From contig CM076144.1 in the NCBI GenBank assembly GCA_038025085.1, forward strand, positions 33,695,501 to 33,759,500: a stretch of DNA of 64,000 nucleotides, in the 5' to 3' direction. The notes below the pieces were generated by a model. That model was not told where the DNA came from and ran no database searches. It saw only the letters and a program-made list of their open reading frames with translations. This DNA is from Tetragonia tetragonoides. Lineage: Eukaryota; Streptophyta; Magnoliopsida; Caryophyllales; Aizoaceae. The position numbers and the translations under genes were made by a program. This document shows positions 23,231 through 36,155 of this stretch, one piece after another (the first letter of the stretch is position 1; each line of letters opens with the position of its first letter).

Positions 23231-23339
23231 AAGTCCTTGGACCTACTCTCGTCTTTGTGGTTTAGGATCCGCTGAAGATCCTCATCACCACCTTGTCTAT
23301 CTTTGATCTCTTCTAGTAAAGTCGGTCGGATAGTCATAT

Positions 23340-24010
23340 GTGCTAAGGTACCTTAAACGTCACCTTGAAACACAATCTCCACCTCGAGGCTTTGTAAGTC
23401 ACGTATGATCTCCTTAGGAAGCACTAAAGTAGTGTTAAAGGTATGTCGAGTCTTCCTACTCAAAGCATCACCGACTACATTCGCTTTACCCTCATGGTAC
23501 TGAATATCAATGTCGTACTCTTTCAGAAGTTCTAGCCATCTCCTTTGGCGCATGTTCAATTCTTTCTGTGTAAAGATGTACTTGAGACTCTTGTAATCGG
23601 TGAACATCTTGACTGCAGAACCATACAGGTAATGTCGCCAAATTTTCAATGCGAATACGACAGCAGCAAGCTCTAGGTCGTGCGTAGGGTAATTATCCTC
23701 GTGCTTCTTCAATTGTCGTTAGGCGTAAGGCACGACCTTGCCGTGTTGCATCAAAATACAACCTAAGCCATGCTTAGATGCGTCATTGTAGACTTGGTAT
23801 CCATCTGTTCCAGAAGGTAGACTCAGAATTGGTGCACTTGTAAGACATTTCTTCAACTCTTGGAAAGCAGTTTCGCACTTGTCAGAGCATTGAAACTTTG
23901 TAGTTTTCTTCATCAAATTCGTGATAGGCTGAGCGATCTTTGAAAAACCTTCTAAAAACCTTCTAGAGTAGCCAGCGAGACCAAGGAAACTCCGAACTTT
24001 GGTCACGATC
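23340..24010 (-). pseudogene. Element B RNase H
   Basis: [19 protein letters not shown] (RT connection), then CSDKCETAFQELKKCLTS, VYNDASKHGLGCILMQ (catalytic Asp present), [49 protein letters not shown] and [16 protein letters not shown] stop at about 23718 separates the two halves. It is fused to RT in pol, as normal. Confidence 0.85.
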
Positions 24011-24036
24011 GTCGGTCTAGGCCAATCTGTAACAAC

Positions 24037-24740
24037 TCAAATCTTCTCTGAATCTACGGTCACACCATCCTTAGACACCATGTGTCCTAGGAAAGATACC
24101 GTCTCTAGCCAAAACTCACATTTCGACAACTTGGCATAAAGTTGATGTCTTCGTTGAATCTCCAAAACAGTACGTAAGTGTTGCTCATGCTCCTCGGCGT
24201 TCTTCGAGTAAACAAGAATATCATCAATAAAGACTACAACAAACTGGTCTAGGTAAGGTTGGAACGTACGGTTCATCAAGTCCATAAATTTCGCAGGTGC
24301 GTTCGTCAACCCAAAAGGCATCACAGTGAACTCGTAGTGCCCATACCTCGTCCTAAACGCGGTCGTTGCAATATTAGGTTTGAAAATTCTCAACTGATGG
24401 TATCCTGAACGTATGTCTATCTTTGAGAAAAAAGATGCTCCATGCAATTAGTCAAATAGATCGTCAATTCTGGGAAGTGGGTATCGGTTCTTGATCGTGA
24501 TCTTGTTCAACTCGCGGTAGTCTATGCACAGTCTCATACTACCATCCTTCTTTCGCACGAACAAAACGGGATCACCCCAAGGCGATACACTCGGACGTAT
24601 GTATCCCTTCTCCAAAAAGTCTTCAAGTTGTGTTTTTAGTTCCTTCATCTCAGGAGGTGCCATATGGTAAGGTGCTTTCGATATTGGTGCAGAACCTGGA
24701 GCTAGGTCGATCGTAAAGTTGATAATGCATTGCGGAGGAA
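24037..24740 (-). pseudogene. Element B reverse transcriptase
   Basis: Minus strand: [66 protein letters not shown], then a stop (24445-24447, TAA where Gln is usual), [51 protein letters not shown] (catalytic Asp pair intact) and [18 protein letters not shown]. Only one nonsense change interrupts the fingers-palm region. Confidence 0.9.
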
Positions 24741-25701
24741 TTCTGGGAATCTCTTCAGGAAATACGTCGGTGTACTCGGAAACTACTCGAATAGGTTGCA
24801 GAGCTTCCGTCTTGCGACTCGTATCCACCACATGACAAAGGTAAATTGCTTCATCCTTGGTCACGCAGTCCTTGACTTTCATTCTTGCCATCACTTTCAG
24901 CTTGGGTTTAACCACAACTCCTCGGTAAGTGATCCTCTTACCTCTAGGTCCTTGCAAAGAAATACGTTGTTCGAAACACTCTATCTTAGCCCTAAACTTG
25001 GATAACCAGTCCATTCCCAAAATAACGTCAAATTCACCCAAATCGAGCTGAATCAAGTCTGTAGGTAGCTCGGAACCAGCTATACTAATCGAACACTTCT
25101 CATACAACGAATTACAACTAACATTCGACCCATTAGGCATCGTAATGTTCTCCCTATACACTGAACTAGGTTCTAAGCCTATCTTAGATGCAAAGCTCTT
25201 AGAAAGAAAAGAATGCGATGCACCACTATCAAACAAAACAAAAGTGGGATAAGAATTAACAAGAAAAGTACCAGTGATCACGTACAAGTTTGCTTCTGCT
25301 TCATTGCGGTTCATCACATAGATTCTGCCATTAACCCCTCTATTGTTGTTTTTGTTGTTATTGTTTGGTGCGGGATTAGCAGGTGCAGGAACTTGCGCTT
25401 GATTGTTCACAGTAGGAGCAGTGTTGTTGCGGTTGTTGTTGTTGTAACCCCCGTTTCCACGGTAGTTACAAACATTACAACGATAGCCATTATTATTCCC
25501 ACCACGATTGTAGTTGTTATCGCGGTTCTGCCCATTGCCATTTCTTCCTCGGCTCCAACACTCAGAAGCTTTGTGACCGGGCTTGTTGCATTCATAGCAT
25601 TGCAGCACGCCACCACCACAGTTCTTACCAGGATGCGTCTTGTTACAGCGAGTACAAGGCGTATTCCTTCTAGCCATTATCGTAGCTCGATGACTATTCA
25701 A
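24741..25701 (-). CDS. Element B gag zinc knuckles and protease (open part)
   Basis: A frame open from 25701 down to 24448 (417 codons, the end being RT). It starts within gag and carries two zinc knuckles, [13 protein letters not shown] and [14 protein letters not shown], then an Asn/Gly-rich low-complexity spacer, and protease: [14 protein letters not shown] active site, [18 protein letters not shown], and [12 protein letters not shown]. The retroviral-type aspartic protease cuts the gag-pol polyprotein. The true start is further upstream in gag, so the Met at 25701 is internal. Confidence 0.85.
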
Positions 25702-26482
25702 GTCACGATTCCTATTTGCACCGTGGTTCTGACTACCTTGGTAATGGTTGTTGTTGCCGCTACGTCTTGGCCTCTTGTCGCCATTGTTCGAGTGCGAAGG
25801 ATTGCCTTCGTCGCGCTTGTTCTTACCCAGATGCGTGTCACGACATCCTACTATCCTATCCTGATTGAGGGCCTTGTCATAAGATTCCTAAAAAGTGACG
25901 GATTGTCCAATGACAAAATGTTGAATGTCCCATTTCAGTCCATCCTCAAACCTTTCGATTCGCTCAGCTTTAGTTGTCAGCAGATTGGGAGCAAAAATAG
26001 CAAGCTCGTTGAACTTGGCAGTATACTCAGCCACAGACAGCTTGTCTTGGCTCAACCCTTCAAATTCACGTTGTTTCAGGCGTCGTAGAGAACTAGGATA
26101 AAATCTAGCACGAATGGATTACTTAAAACGATCCCAGTTGTAGTTCGACACTGCAAGTAAGTTAGTTTGCACATCGTTCCACCATTTGTTAGCCTTACCC
26201 TTCAGGTAATGTGTTGCAGAGCTAATCTTCATGTTGTTAGGCCGACTCGTAGCTAGGAACAACTTTTTGAACTCAATGATCCAGTTCTCCAATTTACTCG
26301 GATCAGCACCACCTTCGAACGTAGGAGGTTTAAGAGCGTCAAAGCCTCGGAAACTACGTACGCGTTGCAGAAGCTTGTGCGGTCTCCATTTGCTCTTGGC
26401 GTTCCATCTGTCGCGCCATGATCTCGACCACATCGGTCAGACCATCTTCGAGTCCAGCAATTGTATCGGCGTTGGTTGTCAT
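25702..26482 (-). pseudogene. Element B gag capsid region
   Basis: Likely start Met at 26480-26482 (MTTNADTIAGLEDGLTDVVE, a helical N-terminus), then RQMERQEQMETAQAS, a short frameshift, FRGFDALKPPTFEGGADPSK, ENWIIEFKKLFLA, YLKGKANKWWNDVQT. A stop follows RFK (about 26118), then RARFYPSSLRRLKQREFEGL, LSVAEYTAKFNELAIFAP and RIERFEDGLKWDIQHFV. These are standard retrotransposon gag motifs of this lineage. Confidence 0.8.
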
Positions 26483-27173
26483 TTTGCGATATGAGGATAT
26501 AAAAGTAATGTTATGATCACCATTCAAACAATTTGCACATATCGACCCCTTAAGGTCTTATTGAGAGATATAGGTTGTAATTGAAACCTTTCTCTTGACA
26601 TTTAGCAAATAGCATATAAGTTTCGATAATCGACCTTACAGTGTTGGTCTAAGCAACATACTTGCTTTATTGTTCTCATTTCTCATGCATAATAGTTTGA
26701 TAGGCATGTAATACACTTTAGACACATTGGTCTCACAAGAATAGACAATGACATTCATAATGCACATAATGAGGCTCCATACTATTTTAGTAGGGCAATA
26801 AACAATCACACGTAATCATATAGATATGCTTTAGCTCTTGGCTCACAAATGATTTGATAACGCTCAACGAAAATTTTGCCATAAATTCAACATGGATTTC
26901 CCATCATGTCACGACGATATGAGATAGAATTCATGCTTTTAATCAACCATACAAACATGTGATAACGACAATGATGTAAACAAATCATGACGACATTCAT
27001 ATAATCAAACGAAATAGTTTTGCAATAAGATAGATTGCAAAATAAATAAGAGTTATAAATATTTGTTGCTTAGGCAACTACACACCACACCAATCTTGAC
27101 CACGCAGGGCCATCACAAAAAAAAATTGCATAATGTTTCTAAACAAAACGACTAACTCTAGTCAATAAAATAT
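26483..27173 (-). other. Element B spacer between extra ORF and gag
   Basis: About 690 bp, A/T-rich, with no open frame of note on either strand. It separates the extra upstream ORF from gag. I see no splice consensus that clearly decides how gag would be reached. Confidence 0.5.
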
Positions 27174-28184
27174 CTAAACAGCAACTGGGTTTTCCATCGA
27201 TCCGGGAGGTGTATCTTCATCATCATTCCTCCTTGGCTTCACTTCCCTACATGGCGTGTAAGGATGTTCGTTACCTCTGAACTTTTGGGGCATGAAGCGC
27301 CTTCTAAAGTTGTCCACAAGTTTGCGCTTCTTAGACCAGCAGCTTTCACATATATCCTTCAGAGCAGGCACTAAGACGTGATTAACCTTCCATTCGAACT
27401 CGGACAAGCATAGCTCATTGCCAACACCCTGAAAACTCAGCGCCCAACGGTTGCCTTTGCCATACTTTTCGTCGTTGATGTAGCCACTCTTCAGTACCAC
27501 ATCGTCATACTTCCCCTTGAGACCTTTTCAAGGATGCATGTTGGGTAAGCCAGCTAGTAAGAGTTCTACCCAGAAACCTTGGTGTATCCTCGTACAGTTC
27601 TCGTATTCGTATCGCTCGATCGTAGTGTATGCGCGATCGATGTAGGAACGGATGTCATCCAGCTCGGCATCAGTGGCGAAGAAAGGCTCCACAGGAGGAG
27701 ACACATCAGCAGGAGGCGAAGGAGGTACAGAGTTGTTACCGCTTGCATCACCAATATCCTCTAAGTCTGGCATGCTAGGTGAATCAGGGACACCAGCTCC
27801 ATACTCAAATTGCGTCTCTAGATCCACAGAATTAGGCTCAACGCTTTGCTCGTTAGCAGGAGCATCGTCAGCCTCAGGTTCGGACTCGGTAGGTTCCTCT
27901 TCAGAATCAGGATCCTCGTTAGCTTCCAAGTCATGGTTAGGCTCGATTGGAACGTCATCATCACGGTCCTCATGCGCGGGTTGATCCACCTCGTGCGCGC
28001 CAATGTCTTGCGCCACAGGGGCAGCCGCGGCCTCGTCACGCTCGTCGTGCGTTGGCTCGCTATCGAAGATGTCTACGTATTCCACCTCGCGCTCAGGTGC
28101 AACGATAATCGCTCGCGGTTTTCTACCTCTAGTCGACTTCATCGCGGTCAAACGAGTAATTGCCATCCACAAAAAGGCAATCAA
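27174..28184 (-). pseudogene. Element B extra ORF upstream of gag (acidic protein, one stop)
   Basis: Two collinear pieces in one frame (28184-27528 and 27527-27174) separated by a single TGA at 27528-27530, about 336 codons. The N-terminus is basic (KSTRGRKPRAIIV). The middle is very acidic (Glu/Asp/Pro-rich, for example EANEDPDSEEEPTESEPEAD). The C-terminal part is better structured: ELDDIRSYIDRAYTTIERYE, QGFWVELLLAGLPNMHP, NRWALSFQGVGNELCLSEFE, SCWSKKRKLVDNFRRRFMP. I do not recognise a domain. It lies between the primer site and gag in the sense direction, so it belongs to the element rather than a host gene. Confidence 0.7.
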
Positions 28185-28337
28185 ACAATAAGAACATTTA
28201 AATCACAATTAAAGTGATTTCAAGTAATTCCTAACTTCTAGGACTACTACGCTCCACGACTTTAATTACATTTTTATTTCCCCAAAATGAAACTAATCTT
28301 TATTAATTCATTTATTAATCCTATGCAACCTTTTAAA

Positions 28338-28355
28338 CCTAGGGCTCTGATACCA
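28338..28355 (-). other. Element B primer binding site (tRNA-iMet type)
   Basis: Minus strand TGGTATCAGAGCCCTAGG begins two bases after the LTR end (TGTTACA). TGGTATCAGAGC is the well-known complement of the plant initiator tRNA-Met 3' end used by many plant LTR elements. Confidence 0.9.
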
Positions 28356-29949
28356 TTTGTAACACCCCTGAATTCGCAACGATTTCCTGGGAACTATCGA
28401 CGTCACTATCCACGACTCGACACCACTGAACCGTCCCAAACCCGGGGTATGCTACTGCAACATTTATCGCTAAGGAATAAATACTAAGCAGAAAGAAAAA
28501 ACTAGGTATCAAAGGAAGCATCTAAACAAACTAAACATTAATATCAGAGTTGTCTATCAAGTGAACTTAAGTCCATTAAAGTATTATTACAACTTTGCCT
28601 TCAAGGGCATAAACAAAAAATCCCAATAATCCAAAGATAAATCATAAGTCTAGAGAAACAGCCCACATTAACACTTCAAGCTATCCGTCCTCACTCAGCT
28701 ACACCTGCACTTTGGTTTCCGTGACGGAAACAAGGTACCGAAGAAAAGAGAAGAAACAAAAGAAAACAAAAATCAGATAAACTGAATAAACGTCGTCCAT
28801 ACCCAGTAAAAACACTTTCGCAAACCTTACCTGGGTTTTTAGAAGAATCATTGAAATTCATTTGCATGCACAAGTAGTCATACAGTCAAGCACACGCATA
28901 CTCAACATTCAATTACATGCAATTGTTGCTTTTGTGATCATTCGAACACAAATAGATAACCATCATGATTAGAGAAATAAGAGAGCGAATAGAACAGCGA
29001 TTACCCATACTGTTCATAGATAGATATAGACATGCCATGGACTTACTCTAGTGTATACTCACACTGCCTCTAACATGATAATCGATGTGTCGAGAATTAA
29101 ACGATGGGGAATGATCCGTCCCGAACACACTACGAGGTGTCCATAAAAAGTAACTTGGGAATCACGCATCCCTAGACTACATCAATTAGATATAGTCTCG
29201 ATTGCTCGACTACTCCTAGAGATCCATTAGGAGTCTTATTCTCATTTACGATTCAATTCACATATTTGCATTGATTGACCTAGTGGTACAACGAGACCAC
29301 GACATACTACTTCATTTCATGCTCAGAATAATGAATAATAATAATAACGACGATAACGACATAAAGACATATTATCATAATCATGCTTCACATATGTCTA
29401 ACGAAATTTCGGCAGCACTTCGGCAGTAAAACATGATATCCAAAAATTACACTTTCAACAAATAATCCATCCAAGTATAATAGGTGCTCATTAGCACTCA
29501 ATAATAACCCATTCCAGCTAGCACGTATATTATATCATAATAATATTAGAAATTCACATCGCCATACATGCTCAATAATTAGCATATGAATTAATTAATT
29601 AACGAAACTTCATAAACTTGTCATACTCAATATAAATCATGTTTACAGCAAAGAATATATTTCTAATTCTCATAATTAGCGACGATATAATTTAATCATG
29701 CTTCGCAAATTAAATTCACAATAATATCACTACAACAAATATCCTAATAATAGACACTTTTTTTTCCACGCTTTACAAAGCGTGAACTTGGTAGAGAAAA
29801 TAAAGGAGGTTTACCACGCTTTACATCATGGGAGAAATTCCCAAAGGTTTTCCACGGTGGTAAGTACGGAAACTCATAAATCTTACCACGCTTTTAAAAG
29901 TGGAGGCGGGTTTAATTAATTTTCACAAGTTCTTTAGCGCTTAAATAAA

Positions 29950-31670
29950 AAGAAGAAAGGAAAAGGGAGAAAAAGAAAAGAAAAACCTAATTAATTTTGA
30001 ACTGCTCACACACCGTCTTCCATTCGTTTCCTCACAACTACTGCTGAACTCTCATGAGAGCAAGCACTACCGTGACAACCCACAAGTCACAGCCAACAAG
30101 TCACAACCCACAACACAGATTCGGAAAGGCGAAGAGAGAGAAAGCGCACAGCGATTACAACGGCGACGAGGGATAGAACATCACACAACCCACAAATTAT
30201 TGAGGCCAAGAGAGAGAAAGCAAGTGATTGGAATTCGAATTACACAAGGTATATACCAATTCCCTCGATGTTACATTCAATTCAAGCATATTCTTTCGTT
30301 TATTATGTCTTTCCACTAATTTATCTTGTTCATTATGATTGATAGAATGGGGTAATTTGAACATTCATAAAATAGAAATTGGATCTGTAATAGGTTGAAT
30401 ATCGGAACTGTCATCGGTCTGTTTCAATTCCCATTCGTCATCTGTCTGTTTCAATTCCCATTCGTGAAAGCATAGTTAAATTCCACACTTGTTTCACTCA
30501 ATTGATTTATGGATTCATTTCACTAAAAGAAGTTAATTTAGGTTTTTTTGAACTTTTTGTAAAAGGGTAGAACAAAGGTTATTTTAGTTAATGTTCTGAC
30601 TTATGAAACTTTATTGCTTGTTAGGTTCTGTGTATTCTTATTTTGTTTATGAGATTATGACAAATCTGTTTTAGAAAGGTAAATTAATTTTGGATTCAGT
30701 ATTTGCGTGCCCATGAACCTGCTATGCTTGATAGCATCGTTCTCCTATTATTTTCATTATTTTGGTTCCTTTGTTTCAACTTCTGAAATTAGGTAAAAGG
30801 ATGAGAGAATTAGATCATGATTTTATCATGTATTGCATGCCAGAGTTGTCTAGAGGCTAAATAGGCTAAATCTGAAACTATGGTTGTATATTTTCGAACA
30901 TTACATGCTAATGTCAGATTTTCTGTGGAACTTCTGCTCTCCACTCCTTTCAGCACAATCATAAGGTTTCGCTGAGACAAAATAACAAGGAAATAGGGGT
31001 AAGAAACAAAGATTAGGAGGGGATTGAGGTGTATTTTTTTAAGAGGTTTGTATAGCACAATTTGGCAAGCACATACATATTCTGACCTTCTGCGTTTCAG
31101 TTCTGTTTTAACCTTTTTACGCTTAGTTTTTATGTGTTTAAAATCTGAAAATTTGATGAACATCAAGTGTACTAGGTGTGGAGCAAATATGGAATTGTTA
31201 GGATTAGTATTCGGGAGTTAAATGAAAATTATTTGCTATGTTCCTTTGCTGTATTTTGCTGCTGAATTCAGACATGTTTCAGCCCATTCAAGCTTGATTC
31301 TTTCATGTTCATTAAGTTGGAATTCAATGAAAAGTAGTGTCTTATTGTGTCACATTGTGCAACAAATATCACTCAGTTTGGGTTGTTGCTGCTCTATTCA
31401 TCTGGGTTTTCTCTTTTTTATTTTCTTTTTCTCCCCCCATTCCAGAATTTTAGTGATTTTAAGTTTTTCAGGCTCATAACAACGATGTTGTTGCTATCTC
31501 ATTTTGTTACTTTGATTTAACCTTTTATTTTGTCATGCAAATGGGGGTGGAGAGAGAATAACTAAGGGTCTAAACAGGTTAGCATATTGTAGAACTGCTG
31601 TCATGTGTGACACTAAACTATTTTTTTATTCGTGCTTGAAGGAGAAGCTAATTATTCACTCTTTTTTTTC

Positions 31671-31718
<48 letters not shown>

Positions 31719-34700
31719 TTATTTTATGTGAGACTATTTGTAATGTCGGTTTGTTTCTTCTCCCATCCAACTGAGTCCTGTTTGTAGTTGATGAGGCGCC
31801 TTTTAAGCTACATAAAACGTAACAGTGTTCTTTGTACTGCTTTCTTTTTAAGTGTTTGAATTTGTTCTGTCTTCTATTGTTTCTGATTCATTATAGATGC
31901 CCTCTCTTCCGCATTTTGGAGTGGAACCTCATGTACTTATAAATTCTCAGAAACAGGTCCACCACATAGACGATGTTATCTAGAAGGCAATCCAAGGTAG
32001 CTTCAATGTACCCTAAGGGCAAGTGAGGTTTCTTTTATGTTCTCATGGTTACAGATGTAAGACCTTTTGGGTTGAGTTTGAGATTATGAATAACTGGCTT
32101 ACCCACTAGTAGACATCTCATAATTTTGTTTCTGACATTTATGAAACTAAAATCTCATACTACAACTAAGGAAAACGGTATCAGTCTCGACCTGTTGCGC
32201 TTGCAGAGATAAGGTTTGTTCACAGTTCCATGGTAATCACGCTAACTGTCTTGAATTGGCTGAAAAATCAAACACTCTGCTCAAAAACCCTTCAATTCCA
32301 GGTATCTCGAATTCTCTAGTGATGATGATGGTATGTTGTTATTTTTATTGAATTTGTGGCTTGCTTAAGAATGTAGTCTCCCTCTTCTAAGTAGGTTCTT
32401 ACTTTGGATTTTGTCTCAAATTCTCTTGTTAGGACTTCAGATTGAACCATGCCAAGGACCATTTTGTTAGAACTCAAGGGATCCATCCGTGTGCGCAATT
32501 CAAATTTCAGGTAATAATCATTGTTAGTATTGTATTCAGTTGATGGAGCATGAATTTGTGATGCGATTCTCAATAGAACCAAATCAATCTAACAACATTC
32601 AGATTTAATGGTTCTCCTTGTTAAGAAAAAAAAAAGATTTAGTGATTCTCCGATATCGTAGAATTGCTATAACCTTATGGGCAAAAGATCAGATTGCGAG
32701 AGACACATCCAATTAGCTTATGGGAACTGCCCAATCTCTGCAATTCGCTGATGACTTAAACACGGTCAAGCTCACAAACCCTTGAATTTAAAGGTAAATT
32801 TCTCACTTTTACCATTCGTTGTAATTGTTTTGCTGAAGATTTTGATTTTTGGCTCAAGATTTTGCTGGAAGATTGCCCTCGTGTATATTTGTACAGGTCT
32901 TTCCTCCTTATTTCCATTTTTATTTGCGATATTTAGTTCGATATGTGAATTTCGCTCGATGCTAGTTCTGTTTATTCAATTTTGGCTATTTTATGTTTGG
33001 TTTACTGCTCGTTGTCGATGAGAAGAAGGCCTGTTGCTGCTCGTTTTCAGTTTTGAATGGGTCTGCATTGATTCAATCTGTACATGTGGGACTGTATTTT
33101 TGATAAAATTGAGAACCAGTTGAACTTTAGTAAGCCTACAATTGTAACTTTAGAAGTTCACTACTGCAAGCCTATTTATATCAGTTAAGGTTCTTTTATG
33201 TTACTTCAGTAATTGTTAGTCAAAGTTAGTAGGCAATGCATAATCTTTCTGTTGAATTAGATGATTGTCTGTCACTGGCCTTATACTAGGTTAGTATTTT
33301 ATGTTTTCTTGTATTGGGCATAGTTCAGGGATTACTCGGATTATCTAGTGACAGGGATTTGCTGTCATAAATTTTCGTTTTGGTTGCTCTTGTATTGTTT
33401 GTATTGCTCCATTGAAATAATTAAGTTTGCTCCTTGAAGTGGTTGCTTTCATCTTGTGTTTATTGCCTTCAGTTGTTTGGGACACATTGATTGTTGTGTG
33501 TTTTTAATAATTTTTCTATAACAATCACTCATTTTTTCAGTTAACAGATTTGCTGTGCTTTGAGTTTTTTCTACCAGTTTACAATTTGGGTTATTTAATT
33601 CTGTTGTTGTATTGCACAATATGTCTGTAGCAGGTAATGGGACCCTTACGTCCTAGACATGTCTAATTATCACCCAAAAACTCTTAAAAGTCTAATTGTC
33701 AAGAACAGAATTGTTTGGGCAGGTTCTGCATCGCGGACAGATACAACTCAAGCAACTGCAATAGCTGTAGCAGCAAGTGAGCACCTCAAGCAGCAACCAT
33801 TGATTTGAGGCAATTGGTTAAAACAAGGTGCCATTGCCATTGATTTAGGAACAATTGCAGTTAAGGTAAAAACTTTTAGTCACATGCGATGAAATCAAGT
33901 ATGGCCTTTTTTTGTTCTTTTGCTTCAGACTAGAAAAGCTGTGGGAGAACATTGGTGATTGGGGTTTGATCCACAGTTGCGTGGTTGCTGCGAAAAGCTG
34001 TCATTTTATCATTATATTTGAGCTGAAATTGTCCTAGATTATTTCTATTGTTGTCTACTACTGTTATGTGAAATATCCCGCGGACTATGTGATCAGAGAT
34101 TTTTGAAGCTGTTTGGGTGTGTGATTGTGGCACGGTTCAGAAAAAAATCTTGTTCCTGTGAGGGATTGATTTAGAAGTGATCATGGACATCTGGAAATAC
34201 TAAAGTAGTCTTAAGGTGCATGTAGCTAACCAAAAAGAGGCAACTGAATAGCTAGAGAAACATTTGACGTAGTCTTAATAAGTATGTAGCTAACCAAAAA
34301 AGAGGCAACTGAACAGCTAGAGAACTATACATGGTCTGGCCAATTGATTGCCAGATAGTATATTTGGTTGCTGGGTAATTGGTATATTAAGATGATTCGG
34401 ACACTATTGCTTTTAGCTGAAATTGTTCATTTGTGATTATGCAGGATGTCTCAGATGAGAGGTGAGATGATAATTTCAGCATGTTGATGTTCAAAAAGTC
34501 GCTCGATCTGTTGATGGCAAAATTAAAGACTAGTGCTTCATTTCTTCTAGTATTTCCTATAAAAATATTTAGCGATGTTGTAGGAACAACTAGTTGTAGG
34601 ACTGGGGTTTCCTTTGAGATGTGTTCACTAAACCCATTTTTTGAAGTCTCATGTGTCGATAATTTATGGATAATTTCTGAGTATTTTATGGTGAAATATA

Positions 34701-34840
34701 TGTATTTATTGCTTCCTTGAAAGAGTGCAACAGGAACAATTGGGCATTAAAAAAAATGTTCAAATGATTGTCAAGCTACTGGGCGTGGAAAACTTGATAA
34801 ATTTGTGATGCTTCTATATCAAAAACATTCCCGCTCAATT
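29950..34840. other. Interior of the CACTA-like element, unassigned, possibly transcribed
   Basis: About 4.9 kb without a recognisable domain on either strand. Several exon-like features exist: a GA-rich segment ending ACACAAG|GTATAT (30248), and short coding-like islands such as 31896-31960 and 33722-33870 (GSASRTDTTQATAIAVAASE in one frame) flanked by T-rich intron-like sequence. It could be a captured gene fragment or a degraded non-coding transcript. I do not assign a function. Confidence 0.35.
31672..31719. repeat. TTA microsatellite
   Basis: About 15 TTA/ATT units within the CACTA-like element. Confidence 0.95.
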
Positions 34841-35670
34841 ATTTACCACGCTTTTTAGCGTATAATATAATTTCCCGCCTTCAAACTGGTAAAAATAACT
34901 ACTAAATTGCTACGAGTAAAAGCGTAGAGAAAATACAATTCCTCACGGAAATAAGTGTGGATAAGTTCTGACACTAAAAAGTGTAGAGAATAAACTAGGA
35001 CCCACGGAAAGAACCGTGTTTAAGTTGTGACACTTCAAAGCGTAGCAAAAGTAAAGCGTGGTAAATTATCCACACTGATTTTAGCCACGCTTTTGAAAGC
35101 GTGGTAAAACTCTTTTTCTACGCTTGAAAGTGTGGTAAACCCGCGATTTTTAGTGTGGTTAAATAGCACATAACACATCAAAATAGTTTTGATGGGGCTT
35201 TGGAAAGAGGTAGGCACAATCGCTTACCTATCAAACGCTCACTACGCAGTAGGTAACCTTGCTAATCACAACCCGATCACGCTTGTCCGTTTGGTCCTAA
35301 TTAAAAATAATTACCGAGACATAATCAATAAATACGAAAATCCAAACAGTAATAAAATATTAATCTAATTTTTTATTTAAATTCCTTGATTTATTTCAAT
35401 CAATCTAGGCTTTCGAAAATCCGAATTCGGACTCCAAACGAGTACAGAAAAATAAAAACAATTATTTAAAAATACTGAAATATACGAAATTAATTAAAAC
35501 GAAATTATTAAAACGAAACCCTAACTTATTGTGCAAGTCTCGACCACGGTCACCCATAAGGGGATCCATGCTCGGACCCATCACCACCATCACCACCCAC
35601 CGACCACTATGGCCGGCGGTGGTGGCTCGCCGGTGACCGGCGGCCAAGAGAGAGAAAGAGAGAGAGTGTT

Positions 35671-35672
<2 letters not shown>

Positions 35673-35744
<72 letters not shown>
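35673..35744. repeat. GA microsatellite in element B 5' LTR
   Basis: About 36 uninterrupted GA units; the equivalent of the tract at 20847-20887 in the 3' LTR, but longer. Confidence 0.9.
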
Positions 35745-35747
<3 letters not shown>

Positions 35748-36004
35748 CTGAGCGGGAGGGGACACGGGGGATGCCCCCAACGGCGTCGGCCGCCTGCCGG
35801 CGACCACCCAGGCGCGGCCTGGTGGCGCGACAGCGACCCGACAGCCGTGGCTTGCAAAAACAGGGGACGGGGGGGAGAGAGAGAAAACAGGGGCGCGAGA
35901 GAGAGAAGGAAGGAGAGAGGGAGAGGGGCGGCTCACCTGGTGGTGGCCTTGGTGGTTCTCCGGGGAAGGGCGGCCGAGCAGAGGGAGGAGAGAGAGAGAT
36001 GCGG

Positions 36005-36008
<4 letters not shown>

Positions 36009-36079
<71 letters not shown>
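36009..36079. repeat. GA microsatellite near the LTR promoter
   Basis: About 35 GA units, 77 bp downstream (in element orientation) of the TATA box at 36156-36163. Confidence 0.9.
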
Positions 36080-36081
<2 letters not shown>

Positions 36082-36155
36082 CCGTGAAGAGAGAGAGAGA
36101 GTTGTGAGGTTTTTGGCTCAGTTTTCGTAAACTGATCAATTGGCCCATGTCATAG

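Larger units (their letters stand above)
29728..35155. mobile_element. CACTA-like DNA transposon, non-autonomous
   Basis: Starts CACTACAACAAATATCC and ends GATTTTTAGTG (reverse complement CACTAAAAATC), the CACTA/En-Spm terminal form. Both ends are packed with short inverted motifs: CACGCTTT and AAAGCGTG appear as CCACGCTTTACAAAGCGTG (29766-29784) and CCACGCTTTTGAAAGCGTGG (35085-35104), plus several variants at 29815-29915 and 34850-35135. Such subterminal arrays bind the transposase in this superfamily. No transposase is visible inside. The 3-bp flanks (TAT and TGG) do not match, so the exact ends or target duplication are uncertain. LTR sequence resumes at about 35158. Confidence 0.7.

Noticed and set aside
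25213..26088. 291-codon + strand frame
   Set aside because: It is the antisense shadow of the gag/protease of element B; the product is Val/Ile/Thr-rich and has no domain, while the other strand has clear zinc knuckles and a protease.
27652..28217. + strand frames opposite the extra ORF of element B
   Set aside because: Ser/Gly-rich mirror of the acidic Glu/Asp-rich coding strand; the minus strand keeps collinear sense with one stop.
35531..36148. Long open frames rich in Arg-Glu or Ser-Leu across GA tracts (also at 11194-11703, 20714-21327, 63021-63262)
   Set aside because: They are produced by the GA/CT dinucleotide repeat, which has no stops in any frame. They lie in LTRs and overlap on both strands.
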